The notes under the pieces: model-generated | Seen by the model: only the letters and a program-made list of their open reading frames with translations | The model's database searches: none | Told to the model about the DNA's origin: nothing | DNA from: Bacteroidales bacterium | GTDB lineage: Bacteria; Bacteroidota; Bacteroidia; Bacteroidales; P3 | DNA: 64,000 nt | Assembly: GCA_009785505.1 (NCBI GenBank) | Contig: WQWA01000004.1 | Coordinates: 1-64,000 of the forward strand | Direction of reading: 5' to 3' | Shown here: positions 51,370 to 61,153 of the stretch, piece after piece | Numbering within the stretch: the stretch's first letter is position 1 | How the letters are laid out: each line of letters begins with the position of its first letter | Position numbers and translations under genes: made by a program

Positions 51370-53376
51370 TTAAAGAATCTGAATCTCCGTGCGACGATTT
51401 TGCGCACGGCCTTCTTCAGTGTCATTAGGTGCAACAGGTCGCGACATACCGTAACCTGCAAATTGCAAGCGATCAGAACGAATACCTCTACTTATCAAAA
51501 AGTCATAAACGGATTTAGCACGATTTTCGGAAAGTCGCTGATTAAAACTTATGCTTCCGACATTGTCGGTATGACCGCTGATTTCGATGCGAACACCCGG
51601 ATTTTCATTCATAAATCTTACCAAACGCTCTAATTCTTGCATGGATTCAGGTCTTAAAGCATATTCGGCAGTAGCAAAAAAGATGTTTCGCAACACAATA
51701 CTTTCGCCTTGTTGAATTTGAGCAAGAGGAACATCGATTGTTATGGGTTGAATTTGATTAGCGATATCGCCAAACTCAAAGTGCTCGGAATGGAATAAGT
51801 AACCCTCTCTCGAAATATTCAAGGCATAACTTCCGTCTGACGGCAAAGGTACTAAAAAATCTCCGGAAACTTCGTCGGCTTCTGCTCTCGCGACCACTTG
51901 TCCGGTGCGAAGATTGATAATCTCAAGCCTCGCATCCAAAGGTAGATGGGTTCTTGCATCGAATAAATTTCCACGCAAATAACTTACTGCCAAAGGTCTT
52001 ACATCGCGATGCAGTTCGAAAACATAAATATCTGTTCCACCTTTTCCACCCGGACGATCCGAAGAGATAAAAGCCATGTTTCCAGATGAATTCACAAAGA
52101 AACTACTTTCGTCTCGGTGTGTGTTGATAGGATAGCCCAAATTTACAGGCGTTCCCCAAGTTCCGTCAGGATTTCTTCTGGACACAAAAATATCTTTTCC
52201 GCCCAATCCGGGATGTCCGTCCGACACAAAATAAAGGGTTTGATTATCGTAGTGAATAAACGGAGCGCTTTCGTTACCGCTCGTGTTTATAGGATATCCG
52301 AGATTTTCAGGTTCTGACCACATGCCATCATCTTGAAGCACTGTCATCCAAATATCTGTTCCGCCCATTCCGCCGGGACGGTTACTCGCAAAAAATAATG
52401 TTCTTCCGTCCGGAGCAATAGACGGTTGAGATTCCCAAAATCTTGTGTTGATCGGTGCTCCGAGGTTGAATGGTCGCCCCCAAGTATCCCCTATCCTTCG
52501 ACTCACATAAATATCGCAACTTCCCATGCCGTATCTGCGATTGCATCCGGCAAAAAACAAATATCTGCCATCGGGCGAAATGCTTGGTGCGCCCTCATTA
52601 TCGTCAGTGGTTATGGGATGCGGCATGCGAACAGCATTTGCCCATGTTTGTGTGCTGTCGCAAAATATGCTGAAATAAAAATCTTCACGGCGATGTTCGA
52701 CTTGCCTCGTGACGGTCACCGCATTTGGATGCGAGGCATCTCTTAAAGGTCGTCCGGTTCGCCTATCAACAGAGTATGTTCGCTCCACCTCTATGGTAGT
52801 GCGTCTTGTAAATATCATCATTCTTCCATCTACGGTCAAAACCGGAAAATACTCGTCCATTTCCGAATTGATACTATCACCCAAATTGATTGGCTCAAAT
52901 GGAACAGGATTATTTCTAAACATAATTGCTGTTCGCACTCTTTGTAAATTGGCCTCCGCTCTTGCTCGAACGTCATCGCTACGAATGGGCGTTGCTAAAT
53001 ATCTCAAAAAAGACTGTTCGGCTTCTTCATAAAATCCTTGCGAAAATTCCAAGCTTCCCAAGCGGGACAGGGCGAACGGATGAATGCTTGGGTCTAATTC
53101 GGCAAATCGTCGATAAGCCCAAATCGCGCTATCGGGCATATCGCTTAGTTCGAATGTTTCACCTAACATCAACCACGCTTCGATAAAATTTGAATCTTCG
53201 TTCAATGCTCTTCTAAATAGCGCAATTGCCTCCTGCATGTTGTTTTGATCAAACTCCCTTAATCCTTGACTGTAGAATCTTTCCGCCCTTGACGAACTTG
53301 TGGAAAGCGACCGGGCTTGCGCATAACTCGCAAAAGTTAGTGCACACAGCAAAATAATCAAAACATTTTTTTTCAT
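51370..53376 (-). CDS. TPR-PD40-CRD-OmpA protein, PorE-like
   Basis: A 668-aa exported protein: signal peptide (ALTFASYAQA), TPR region (about 28-125), WD40/PD40-type beta-propeller with repeated PDGRTLFFASNRPGG blades (about 170-440), a carboxypeptidase-regulatory-like domain (about 455-540) and an OmpA peptidoglycan-binding domain (about 555-668; ISGHTDNVGS). This order is that of PorE, a type IX secretion component in Porphyromonas; many paralogues exist, and this one lacks a lipobox, so the name is tentative. Single gene convergent with aroC. Confidence 0.8.
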   Translation of the reverse strand: MKKNVLIILLCALTFASYAQARSLSTSSSRAERFYSQGLREFDQNNMQEAIALFRRALNEDSNFIEAWLMLGETFELSDMPDSAIWAYRRFAELDPSIHPFALSRLGSLEFSQGFYEEAEQSFLRYLATPIRSDDVRARAEANLQRVRTAIMFRNNPVPFEPINLGDSINSEMDEYFPVLTVDGRMMIFTRRTTIEVERTYSVDRRTGRPLRDASHPNAVTVTRQVEHRREDFYFSIFCDSTQTWANAVRMPHPITTDDNEGAPSISPDGRYLFFAGCNRRYGMGSCDIYVSRRIGDTWGRPFNLGAPINTRFWESQPSIAPDGRTLFFASNRPGGMGGTDIWMTVLQDDGMWSEPENLGYPINTSGNESAPFIHYDNQTLYFVSDGHPGLGGKDIFVSRRNPDGTWGTPVNLGYPINTHRDESSFFVNSSGNMAFISSDRPGGKGGTDIYVFELHRDVRPLAVSYLRGNLFDARTHLPLDARLEIINLRTGQVVARAEADEVSGDFLVPLPSDGSYALNISREGYLFHSEHFEFGDIANQIQPITIDVPLAQIQQGESIVLRNIFFATAEYALRPESMQELERLVRFMNENPGVRIEISGHTDNVGSISFNQRLSENRAKSVYDFLISRGIRSDRLQFAGYGMSRPVAPNDTEEGRAQNRRTEIQIL

Positions 53377-53382
53377 AAATAT

Positions 53383-54168
53383 CTACAGCATAAACGCAAC
53401 AATCGCCGCAAACACACAGTAAATCGCAAAATAAATCAACTTGCCTTTTTTGACCAAATTTATCATAAATTTACAGGCAAACAACCCTGCAGCAAATGCC
53501 GCCAAAAAGCCAACGCCCATCACCGCTATAGGAATCCCCCCCAAAGCAGAAGTACCACCTCTCATTATCTCAATGACTTTCAATAAGTTTTCGCCAAGAA
53601 TGGGAATCAACACCATCAAAAATGAAAATTGAGCAATAACCGTACGTTTATTTCCGAGCAAAAGTCCTGTAGCAATCGTTGTTCCCGAGCGTGAAAGTCC
53701 GGGAATCACAGCCACAGCTTGTGCTAATCCAATAATGAATGCATCTTTGAAACTAATATCTCTTTGCCCGTCTTTATTGTAATGTGCAAACGTTAGCAAA
53801 GTTGCCGTCAATAAAAGCGCTCCTCCAACAATCCATAATCTTCCGTCGAACAGACTTTCCACTTGGTCTTTGAAGAAAAATCCGACAATCATAATCGGAA
53901 TCATCGACACCAAAATCATCGAAATATAGCGTGTTTCGGAATTCCATTTGAATTCTAAACCGCCTTTGAATAATTTTGCAATTTCATGCCAAAACACGAC
54001 AATCGTACTCATAACCGTCGCGCCGTGAACGACAACGGTAAAGGTCAAATTTCCTTCTTCAAAACCAAAAAGAGCCTTTGCGATTTCTAAATGTCCGCTA
54101 CTACTTACAGGCAAGAACTCTGTTAATCCCTGAAGTAAGCCTAAAATCAACGCTTCGAACCAAGTCAT
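53383..54168 (-). CDS. uppP: Undecaprenyl-diphosphate phosphatase UppP
   Basis: A 261-aa membrane enzyme that recycles the C55 lipid carrier. [18 protein letters not shown] and [19 protein letters not shown] are the two catalytic signatures; the rest is hydrophobic helices. It lies 4 nt downstream of the DUF3098 gene, the usual pair in the phylum. Confidence 0.96.
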   Translation of the reverse strand: MTWFEALILGLLQGLTEFLPVSSSGHLEIAKALFGFEEGNLTFTVVVHGATVMSTIVVFWHEIAKLFKGGLEFKWNSETRYISMILVSMIPIMIVGFFFKDQVESLFDGRLWIVGGALLLTATLLTFAHYNKDGQRDISFKDAFIIGLAQAVAVIPGLSRSGTTIATGLLLGNKRTVIAQFSFLMVLIPILGENLLKVIEIMRGGTSALGGIPIAVMGVGFLAAFAAGLFACKFMINLVKKGKLIYFAIYCVFAAIVAFML

Positions 54169-54172
54169 GCCA

Positions 54173-54469
54173 CTAATCTTTCGGACGTTTCATAATCGCT
54201 ACAAATGCGATTACAAATCCTGTCAAAAGCACCAACGGTGCAACAACCATACGTTGTGTATTGAACAATTCGTAACTAAATACATTCGGATCATCAGAGC
54301 CTCCGCCGATCAACAGCAAATATCCGATAAGCAAAACACCAAGTGCGACAAGCAGCAGAATATAATTTTGTTTGCCGAAAGGGAAATCAAGTTTTCCTCC
54401 GATATAACCGTATTTACCCGCTTTTTGAGGGGCATCTTTTGGAGTTGATTTTGGGGTATTTTTTGACAT
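54173..54469 (-). CDS. DUF3098 membrane protein
   Basis: A 98-aa protein with two hydrophobic helices (about 33-53 and 70-92) and [16 protein letters not shown] between a basic N-terminus and the first helix. DUF3098 genes lie next to uppP or ftsX in Bacteroidota; function unknown. Start at 54469 (MSKNTPKS) follows the promoter at 54485-54492. Confidence 0.8.
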   Translation of the reverse strand: MSKNTPKSTPKDAPQKAGKYGYIGGKLDFPFGKQNYILLLVALGVLLIGYLLLIGGGSDDPNVFSYELFNTQRMVVAPLVLLTGFVIAFVAIMKRPKD

Positions 54470-54484
54470 CGTGATATTTTTTTG

Positions 54485-54492
54485 CAAAGATA
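54485..54492 (-). promoter_or_regulatory. Promoter -7 box of DUF3098-uppP
   Basis: TATCTTTG on the minus strand. Confidence 0.75.
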
Positions 54493-54543
54493 CGAAAAAA
54501 AAGCGATATTTTCACTTTTTTTTACTTGTATATCCAAAATCGA

Positions 54544-55098
54544 CTACCTTATGTAGTACGATTGCGACATCGGAACTCGCCGGATAGCATTGGCAGGACA
54601 TATTCTTGCCAATTCACATTCGTTGCAGTTTCTACACAAATCTTGTTGAATTTGTAAATACATCGCCCCATTTCCGAAATCATTACAACCTCTCACACAT
54701 CTTGCACAGGCAATGCAAAGTTCTCGGATTATCGTGTATTCAAAATACGGATCCTCTATAAATCTGCGTTGAATTGCACCTGTAGGACATAATAAATTTT
54801 CCGCAGCAGTCGTCAAATCCATCACATTGGAACGAAAATAACCACCGCACAAATCACAAAAACCGCAAACGGTTTTGATATGAATTGCTCTTACTGCGGA
54901 AGGGTTCAGAACGCAGTCTGTTTCGCAAAGTCCACAAGCAATACACAAACTGGGATCAATCTGCCAAAAAAAATCTGCTTCCATGACTTGAGTTCTCGGA
55001 ATCGCAAAACCGATAATTGTCAATATCGCACCTATTGCGAGAAACCGTCCAAAGGTATGTAAAAATTTTCGGCGTTGTTCGGGAGTTGATTTATTCAT
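54544..55098 (-). CDS. Exported polyferredoxin with Tat-like signal
   Basis: A 184-aa protein with a QRRKFLHTFGRFL N-terminus followed by a hydrophobic stretch, a plausible twin-arginine signal (or anchor). The mature part has several Cys clusters, CIACGLCETDC, CGFCDLCGGYF, CIACARCVRGC and CRNCNECELARICP, fitting about four 4Fe-4S clusters as in NapG-type ferredoxins. It stands alone without a reductase or quinol oxidase partner in the window, so the electron path is unknown. Confidence 0.75.
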   Translation of the reverse strand: MNKSTPEQRRKFLHTFGRFLAIGAILTIIGFAIPRTQVMEADFFWQIDPSLCIACGLCETDCVLNPSAVRAIHIKTVCGFCDLCGGYFRSNVMDLTTAAENLLCPTGAIQRRFIEDPYFEYTIIRELCIACARCVRGCNDFGNGAMYLQIQQDLCRNCNECELARICPANAIRRVPMSQSYYIR

Positions 55099-55118
55099 TT
55101 TTGTGTATTTTTGTTGTT

Positions 55119-55146
55119 GTAGGGGCGAGGCATGCCTCGCCCCTAC
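55119..55146. repeat. Perfect 28-bp palindrome between genes
   Basis: GTAGGGGCGAGGCA / TGCCTCGCCCCTAC. Confidence 0.9.
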
Positions 55147-55150
55147 ATTT

Positions 55151-57229
55151 TTATTTCAACCATTCGTCAAACCAATCGAAAAAGCTACGTTGCCAAAGAA
55201 TTCCATTCTGTGCTGTGAGAATCCAGTGATTTTCATCCGGGAAGTAAAGGAAACGACTCGGAACGCCCATTATTTGTGCGGCATTGAACGCAGCCATACC
55301 TTGCGAAATCGGCACTCTATAATCCAACTCGCAATGAATTACAAAGATTGGCGTGTTCCAATTTTGAACAAATCGGTGTGGCGAAGCAGCGTAAGAGCGG
55401 CGTACTACCGGATTGTCTGTTTCCCAGAACGGGCCGCCAAACTCCCAGTTGATAAACCACATTATCTCGACTTCCAAATAGAATTGTTCGAAATTGAATA
55501 TTCCATTATGAGCCAATAATGCTTTGAAGCGGTTGTTGCAGTTATGTCCGGCTAACCAAAAAGCCGAAAACCCGCCGTAACTCGCACCTGCGGCACCTAA
55601 GCGGTTTTCATCAACAAACCGTTCTTCTGCTACAACATCGATTGCTCTGAGCAAATCTCTTTTATTCATTCCACCCCAATCTCCACTGATTTGCTCGTTC
55701 CACGCTTGTCCGAAACCCGGAAGACCGCGACGATTCGGAGCAACAATGATATAATCATGAGCCGTCATCAACGGGAAATTCCAACGATAACTGAAGTGGT
55801 GTCCAACCATACTTTGAGGGCCTCCTCCGCAGAAAAGAATTGCCGGATATTGATTATTCGGGTCAAAATTGGGTGGGAAAAATACCCACGTCAACATTTG
55901 CTCTCTCGGGCCTCCCGGAATTGTTGGCTCAACTTCAATCCAACGCTCTTCCATTGTGCCCATGTTGAGTTGTGCCAAAAGGTCAGTGTTGACTTGCGAA
56001 AGTTGCTGTATATTGCCATTCAATTCAATCGAAAAAATCTCAATCGGCGCAAAGAAAGATTCTCCGGTAGCAATCAGTTTATCACCCAACCAACGCAAAG
56101 AGGTAAAGCCCTTGTCTTCGTTGGTAATTGGCGTGATTACATTCGTTGCCAAATCAATTTTTCGGATATTTGTGCGACCATGCCAAGGCACTAAAAAGTA
56201 AATCGTTTCGCTATCTCTGCTCCACAATAAATTCTGCACATCAAAGTCGTAATTTGTCGTGTGGATAATGCGTTCGCCCGTGTTGAAATTGTACGTCGCC
56301 AAATTTCTTTGATCAGATTGGTATCCTTCTCTTTCTTGTGTTTCCCATGCAATCATTCTTCCGCAAGGCGAAAAACGTGGATTTCTGTCATAGCCCATCA
56401 TACCTTCCGTGATATTGCGGGTGTTGCCTGTGGCGATGTCAAAAATAAAAATGTCAGCATTTGTTGAAAATGCCCATTCAAGGCCCGTCATCTTCTTTGA
56501 ATTGTAGGCAATTTTCGTTCCGCAAGGCGACCAAGCCGTTTCGCCCATTCCTCCGAAAGGACGCATTGGTGCTTGATACTGCGTGCCCTCCAACAAATTT
56601 ATACCATCACGCATATTTCTGCCAAAATCTGTGAGAAACAACTGCGGATCACGCTTAACCCACTCGTCCCAATGGCGATAGTGCAAATCTTCGATAATAT
56701 GACCTTGACTTTTTGGCAAATTTGCAAACAAATGCGATTGAAGTTGTGGCCTATCAACGGCCATCACGTAGAGTACTTGACTTTGGTCAGGTGAAAGCGA
56801 AAAGCCTTCGATACCTCTCGAAAAATTGGAAAGCTTTCTCGTTCTTCCGTTTCGAACAATAATCTCGTGAATTTGTCCTCTGTACAAATGATAAATTCTT
56901 TGTCCGTCGTTGCTCCAAACTAAATTACGCTCACTTCCGGAAGTACGTGTGAGTTGACGAACGTTGCTTCCGTCTGCATTCATCAAGAAAATTTCCGCAT
57001 TTCCTCTGTTTTCTTCGATGCAGAAATACGTTACGGTGTAAGCAATTGTTTGTCCGTCCGGCGAAACGGCATATTCGCCGATACGTCCGAACGACCACAA
57101 AATTTCCGGCGTCATTCTGCCGTCAATAACTGTAACTTCGGGTTTTCCGATGATTCTTTCGGATACATTTTGTCCGCAGCTGCTCATCAACAAAGCAACA
57201 GCGAAACCGTAGATTAAAATTCTTTTCAT
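55151..57229 (-). CDS. S9-family peptidase lipoprotein (dipeptidyl-peptidase-like)
   Basis: A 692-aa lipoprotein (signal ending LLMSSCGQN) with a PD40 beta-propeller (about 45-400) and an alpha/beta-hydrolase domain. Catalytic Ser in GAAGASYGGFSAF (near 549), Asp in HCELDYRVP (near 634), His in DENHW (near 666). Resembles S9C acylaminoacyl/dipeptidyl peptidases that trim exported peptides. The open frame upstream (to 57388) is only the reverse reading of tRNA-Ser. Confidence 0.88.
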   Translation of the reverse strand: MKRILIYGFAVALLMSSCGQNVSERIIGKPEVTVIDGRMTPEILWSFGRIGEYAVSPDGQTIAYTVTYFCIEENRGNAEIFLMNADGSNVRQLTRTSGSERNLVWSNDGQRIYHLYRGQIHEIIVRNGRTRKLSNFSRGIEGFSLSPDQSQVLYVMAVDRPQLQSHLFANLPKSQGHIIEDLHYRHWDEWVKRDPQLFLTDFGRNMRDGINLLEGTQYQAPMRPFGGMGETAWSPCGTKIAYNSKKMTGLEWAFSTNADIFIFDIATGNTRNITEGMMGYDRNPRFSPCGRMIAWETQEREGYQSDQRNLATYNFNTGERIIHTTNYDFDVQNLLWSRDSETIYFLVPWHGRTNIRKIDLATNVITPITNEDKGFTSLRWLGDKLIATGESFFAPIEIFSIELNGNIQQLSQVNTDLLAQLNMGTMEERWIEVEPTIPGGPREQMLTWVFFPPNFDPNNQYPAILFCGGGPQSMVGHHFSYRWNFPLMTAHDYIIVAPNRRGLPGFGQAWNEQISGDWGGMNKRDLLRAIDVVAEERFVDENRLGAAGASYGGFSAFWLAGHNCNNRFKALLAHNGIFNFEQFYLEVEIMWFINWEFGGPFWETDNPVVRRSYAASPHRFVQNWNTPIFVIHCELDYRVPISQGMAAFNAAQIMGVPSRFLYFPDENHWILTAQNGILWQRSFFDWFDEWLK

Positions 57230-57250
57230 GATATTTGGTGTTTTTTTGTG

Positions 57251-57258
57251 CAAAGATA
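57251..57258 (-). promoter_or_regulatory. Promoter -7 box of the S9 peptidase
   Basis: TATCTTTG on the minus strand. Confidence 0.7.
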
Positions 57259-57309
57259 CAAAAAAAAATGAAATAAAAAAAGAAATGCCTCGAAAATCCG
57301 AAGCATCTG

Positions 57310-57394
57310 CGGAGAGTGAGGGATTCGAACCCCCGGACCTGTTACAGTCAACGGTTTTCAAGACCGCCGCAATCGACCACTCTGCCAACTCTCC
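57310..57394 (-). tRNA. tRNA-Ser (TGA)
   Basis: 85 nt with a long variable arm; acceptor GGAGAGT / ACTCTCC, anticodon loop CTTGAAA (TGA), T-arm GGTTCGAATCC. CCA not encoded. Confidence 0.95.
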
Positions 57395-57398
57395 GGTG

Positions 57399-57406
57399 CA
57401 AAGTTA
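57399..57406 (-). promoter_or_regulatory. Promoter -7 box of tRNA-Ser
   Basis: TAACTTTG on the minus strand, 4 nt before the mature 5' end. Confidence 0.7.
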
Positions 57407-57460
57407 CAACTTTTTTTTCAATTGACAAAATTTTTTTGCGATTAATTTGTATTTTTTTCG

Positions 57461-57468
57461 TATCTTTG
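57461..57468 (+). promoter_or_regulatory. Promoter -7 box of the CHU_C protein
   Basis: TATCTTTG; ATG at 57489. Confidence 0.75.
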
Positions 57469-57488
57469 TAGTTTCGTATCTTTTGAAA

Positions 57489-58940
57489 ATGCTTAGAAAA
57501 TTTTTTATACTCGCCTTTTTATCTGCATCCTTTACCATTTGGGCAACGCCTTGCAGCATTGTATTCCCACAGTTGCAAATTTCGGATTCTGTGATGAAAT
57601 GCAGATTAGACACCCTGCGTTTCGAACCTCAAGCATCCTTGATGTATTTGTGGAGTGACAGTTCAACAAATCCGTATTTTATAGTTCGCGATACAGAAAT
57701 TATTTGGGTTGAAATTTCCGATTCAGTGGGCATCAACACATGTAAAAAGACGATCTCTATTCATCTCTTCCCTATTCCGGAAATAACCACTCCTATTGAC
57801 ATTGATACAATTTTATGTTTCGGCGATACGCTCACTCTAAATGCAGTCGAACCTTCAGATGCAACGTTTGTGAGATGGGAAGTTACTATAGGAACTTCGC
57901 GGGATATTTTTCCGGATTCCACACTGAATATTATTTTTGACTCATCGAATATCCTCATCAATGACTCATCAAGAAATCTCGTCGGACATCCTAATTTTGC
58001 GGCTGTTTTTATGGGATACTGTGCTGTGAATTGGATTGATCCTACTGACACAGTGCGATACACAGTTCGTGACACAGCGCTTGTGTTTTTTGCAAGATCT
58101 CCGGAAGTTAATTTCGACTTTTCTGATACTATTGCCTGCTTCGATTTTGATCTTGGAGGCTTCGAATTAGTACCTACATTTAATATGGCGCATTCTGATG
58201 CCCCACAATACGATTGGATTTGGAACAATCAAAATAAAGGAAACGAAAATACATTCGTAGTTCCATACGAAAATCAAGGTATGCAATTTGTGGAAGTCCG
58301 ACATCGGTTTTGTTACGGTAGAGGAATAGAGGGATATTCTGCCAAAGACAGTGTTGATGTTCGTTTTTGGGATCGAAGATGGATAAGTCCTTATCGGTTA
58401 ATCTCCGACACTTTAGTTTGCAATAGAGGGATACGTGTTTCGCTAAATGCCACAGCAGAAATTCAAAATACCACGTATGAGTGGTCGGGACCGGGCATTA
58501 CAGATACGCTTAATCCTATCCAAACCGTTTACGTTGGAAATTTTACAGGTACCGGAAATTTTACGGTTATTTTGAGAGACAGTGCCGGATGTCAGCGAGA
58601 GGTTTCTGTAGACATACGTACAGAATTTTGTGACCCGTCACTCGAAATGCCCAATGTTTTTACGCCAAACGGCGATGGAGTTAATGATTATTTCAGACCA
58701 ACGCTTTTTCATCGCGTGTATAATTTTCATCTGCGAGTTTACAACCGTTCGGGACGTATAGTTTATGAATTTGAAGCCACAGGCGATTTTCCAAGCGAAC
58801 AAGAATGGCCCGGCTGGAACGGCAGAATTGGCGGAACAGGATCGGAAGCCCCGGAAGGCGTATATTTTTGGGCTGTCAGATACGATGATATCTGGGGTCG
58901 AAGACATCGAGAGCAGGGAACGATAACGCTGTTACGATAG
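57489..58940 (+). CDS. Secreted protein with type-B T9SS C-terminal domain
   Basis: A 483-aa exported protein: signal peptide (LAFLSASFTIWA) and a series of beta-sandwich (PKD/Ig-like) segments, ending in the gliding-motility-associated C-terminal domain, with MPNVFTPNGDGVNDYFRP and WPGWNGRIGG and a C-terminal EGVYFWAVRYDD. That domain directs export through the type IX system and surface attachment in Bacteroidota. Function of the body unknown. Confidence 0.88.
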   Translation: MLRKFFILAFLSASFTIWATPCSIVFPQLQISDSVMKCRLDTLRFEPQASLMYLWSDSSTNPYFIVRDTEIIWVEISDSVGINTCKKTISIHLFPIPEITTPIDIDTILCFGDTLTLNAVEPSDATFVRWEVTIGTSRDIFPDSTLNIIFDSSNILINDSSRNLVGHPNFAAVFMGYCAVNWIDPTDTVRYTVRDTALVFFARSPEVNFDFSDTIACFDFDLGGFELVPTFNMAHSDAPQYDWIWNNQNKGNENTFVVPYENQGMQFVEVRHRFCYGRGIEGYSAKDSVDVRFWDRRWISPYRLISDTLVCNRGIRVSLNATAEIQNTTYEWSGPGITDTLNPIQTVYVGNFTGTGNFTVILRDSAGCQREVSVDIRTEFCDPSLEMPNVFTPNGDGVNDYFRPTLFHRVYNFHLRVYNRSGRIVYEFEATGDFPSEQEWPGWNGRIGGTGSEAPEGVYFWAVRYDDIWGRRHREQGTITLLR

Positions 58941-58981
58941 TGGTTAATCATTAATGATTAATGAAGAAAAACTGTTGACCA

Positions 58982-59620
58982 TTAAGAAAATTTTCCAAAA
59001 GATTGACAATATTTGCTAATCCCGCATTCGTTGCATTTCGGCGAACGGGCCGTGCAAACATAACGTCCGTGCAAAATAATCCAATGATGAAAATCCGGGA
59101 CTTTTTCGAGTGGAACTAGTTTCATTAATTCGCGTTCGGTTTCTAACGGCGTTTTTGCATTCGGTGTAAATCCAAGTCTTGCAGATACACGAAACACGTG
59201 TGTATCCACCGCCAACACAGGCTTATTGTAAATTACGGAAGCCACAACATTCGCAGTTTTTCGTCCTACGCCGGGCATTTTTTGCAATAAATCCACATCA
59301 TCGGGAACAACACTCTTGAATTCGTTGACCAAAACATTCGCCATGCCGATCAAGTTTTTTGCCTTATTATTCGGATACGAAATGGATTTTATCAATAAAA
59401 AAACAGTTTCAAAATCTGCTTTTGCGAGTAATTTTGGAGTCGGAAACTGCTTGAAAAATGCAGGTGTAGTCAAGTTTACACGCTTGTCTGTACATTGTGC
59501 GGAAAGAATTACGGCAACCAATAGTTGATACGGATTTTTATAATTCAATTCCGATTTCGGCAGTGGCTTGTTTTTCTCAAACCATGCAATGATGGCTTTA
59601 CAACGAGCTGATTTTGTCAC
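58982..59620 (-). CDS. nth: Endonuclease III
   Basis: A 212-aa DNA glycosylase/AP lyase for oxidised pyrimidines. LLVAVILSAQCTDKRVN, the HhH KMPGVGRKTANVV with the catalytic Lys, LAVDTHVFRVSARLG with the catalytic Asp, and the Fe-S Cys pattern in CTARSPKCNECGISKYC (C-x6-C-x2-C-x5-C). Its start overlaps the flippase stop by 23 nt. Confidence 0.96.
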   Translation of the reverse strand: MTKSARCKAIIAWFEKNKPLPKSELNYKNPYQLLVAVILSAQCTDKRVNLTTPAFFKQFPTPKLLAKADFETVFLLIKSISYPNNKAKNLIGMANVLVNEFKSVVPDDVDLLQKMPGVGRKTANVVASVIYNKPVLAVDTHVFRVSARLGFTPNAKTPLETERELMKLVPLEKVPDFHHWIILHGRYVCTARSPKCNECGISKYCQSFGKFS

Positions 59621-61097
59621 GGCGGAAAAATGATTTGATGAGAGATGTCATGTCGTCCGACACATTCCAAAAGTATACGGAACAACCTGCTATTAACGCT
59701 AAAATAGAACTGCGATACAAACTATCAACAAGTGGATTTTCTAATGTTGGCAAAATAAAATAGTTCAGCAACAATAAACCTGCAATAACAACTGCGATTT
59801 TCAACATATTTGTCGAAAACGGATGCATGTTTAATTTCCATTTTACAAATATAAGCATCAAAAAACAGTAAACAATATATGTAATTGTTGTGGCTAAAGC
59901 AGCTCCGGATAGTGTATAAATAGGAATAAGCGTAAGGTTTAAACCGATAGTTGAAACCACCAAAAAAACCATAAAAAACAAGATGTAGTAATAGTATTTC
60001 GAATAGGTTACTAATGTGTTCGCAAAATTAGCAATCATGAAGAAAATTCTCGCAATTCCAAGAAATAACACAACGTATTTTCCTCTGCTGAAAACTTCGG
60101 AATTCGGAATATAATGAAAAATCGTGTCAATGTTTATCCAAAGAAAAACAAAAATCAAAGAGCTTACCAGCAGTTGATTTAAACTGACCTTTCGGAATAG
60201 TTCTTGTGATTTTTTGTGGTCGTTTTCTTTAATGGCTTGCGCTGCCACCGGCGAAGAAATCGCTTGCAATTGGCGGTTTGGGATTTCGACAATAACAGCC
60301 ATATACATCGCAATGCTATAGATTGCAGAATACTCTAATCCCTTCATTCCACCAAGCATAAACGTACCTGCCACTAATGAAAATGCACCACCAAGTGAAG
60401 CTAAAACAACAAAACCCGTATAGTTTGCGACCTCTTTTTTTAATGGTTTTTCGATGTAGCTGAAGTCGTGTTTCAACGAAAATCTTCCCATCGCAGCAAT
60501 GTAAATTCCATTCAAAATCATCATGACTCCGTACGTGGAAATCAAAGCAAGAATAAATTGCGGAAGCGTGAAAAACCCGAAAAAATAAAGCAAGATAACG
60601 GCAACACTCATCAACCGCAACAGCACTTCGCGAATAAATCTCGGTATCACAATCCGCATTAAATTCACAGCATACGTTTCAAACGCAATTGTAAACGCCA
60701 TGAATATCGCCAGCGGAATGATATAATAGAAAAATTGGTTGAATAACGGCGATTCCGTTGCAAAGTAATTCGTGATTCCTGTTTTAAAGAACACATACAA
60801 GAGCCCGAAAGCGATTGCTCCGGTAACCGGAAAAAGTAGTAAATAAAACAGAAATCCGTTGTTGTGCGAATTTTTATCAGTCTTGAAAAATGGAAAAAAT
60901 CTCAACCCCGACGAATTTATTCCGAGAGCCATCAAACCTCCCAGAATAGTCGCTGCCTCAATCATCACACGCGTTAACCCAAGTTCTTCCGGCGTTAGAA
61001 ACTTCGTTGAAACAAACATCATGGTGATAAACCCGATGAATGCTCCAACGTAGTTTACTATCGTCGCTTTCAGACTCTGGCGGATGATGATGCCCAT
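59598..61097 (-). CDS. Oligosaccharide flippase (Wzx/MATE-like)
   Basis: A 499-aa polytopic protein with about 14 hydrophobic helices of the polysaccharide-transport (MOP) superfamily. It opens IIIRQSLKATIVNYVGAFIG, typical of Bacteroidota flippases. The lipid-linked sugar substrate is unknown, as no glycosyltransferase cluster surrounds it. A palindromic repeat (61118-61146) lies upstream. Confidence 0.85.
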   Translation of the reverse strand: MGIIIRQSLKATIVNYVGAFIGFITMMFVSTKFLTPEELGLTRVMIEAATILGGLMALGINSSGLRFFPFFKTDKNSHNNGFLFYLLLFPVTGAIAFGLLYVFFKTGITNYFATESPLFNQFFYYIIPLAIFMAFTIAFETYAVNLMRIVIPRFIREVLLRLMSVAVILLYFFGFFTLPQFILALISTYGVMMILNGIYIAAMGRFSLKHDFSYIEKPLKKEVANYTGFVVLASLGGAFSLVAGTFMLGGMKGLEYSAIYSIAMYMAVIVEIPNRQLQAISSPVAAQAIKENDHKKSQELFRKVSLNQLLVSSLIFVFLWINIDTIFHYIPNSEVFSRGKYVVLFLGIARIFFMIANFANTLVTYSKYYYYILFFMVFLVVSTIGLNLTLIPIYTLSGAALATTITYIVYCFLMLIFVKWKLNMHPFSTNMLKIAVVIAGLLLLNYFILPTLENPLVDSLYRSSILALIAGCSVYFWNVSDDMTSLIKSFFRRDKISSL

Positions 61098-61117
61098 GAT
61101 TTTTTCTATTAATTACA

Positions 61118-61146
61118 GTAGGGGCGGGTTTAAAACCCGCCCCTAC
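61118..61146. repeat. Perfect 29-bp palindrome between genes
   Basis: GTAGGGGCGGGTTT / AAACCCGCCCCTAC around a central A/T base. Confidence 0.9.
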
Positions 61147-61153
61147 GACTTTT

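Noticed and set aside
57230-57388. N-terminal extension of the S9 peptidase
   Set aside because: It translates tRNA-Ser in reverse; the lipoprotein signal starts at 57229.
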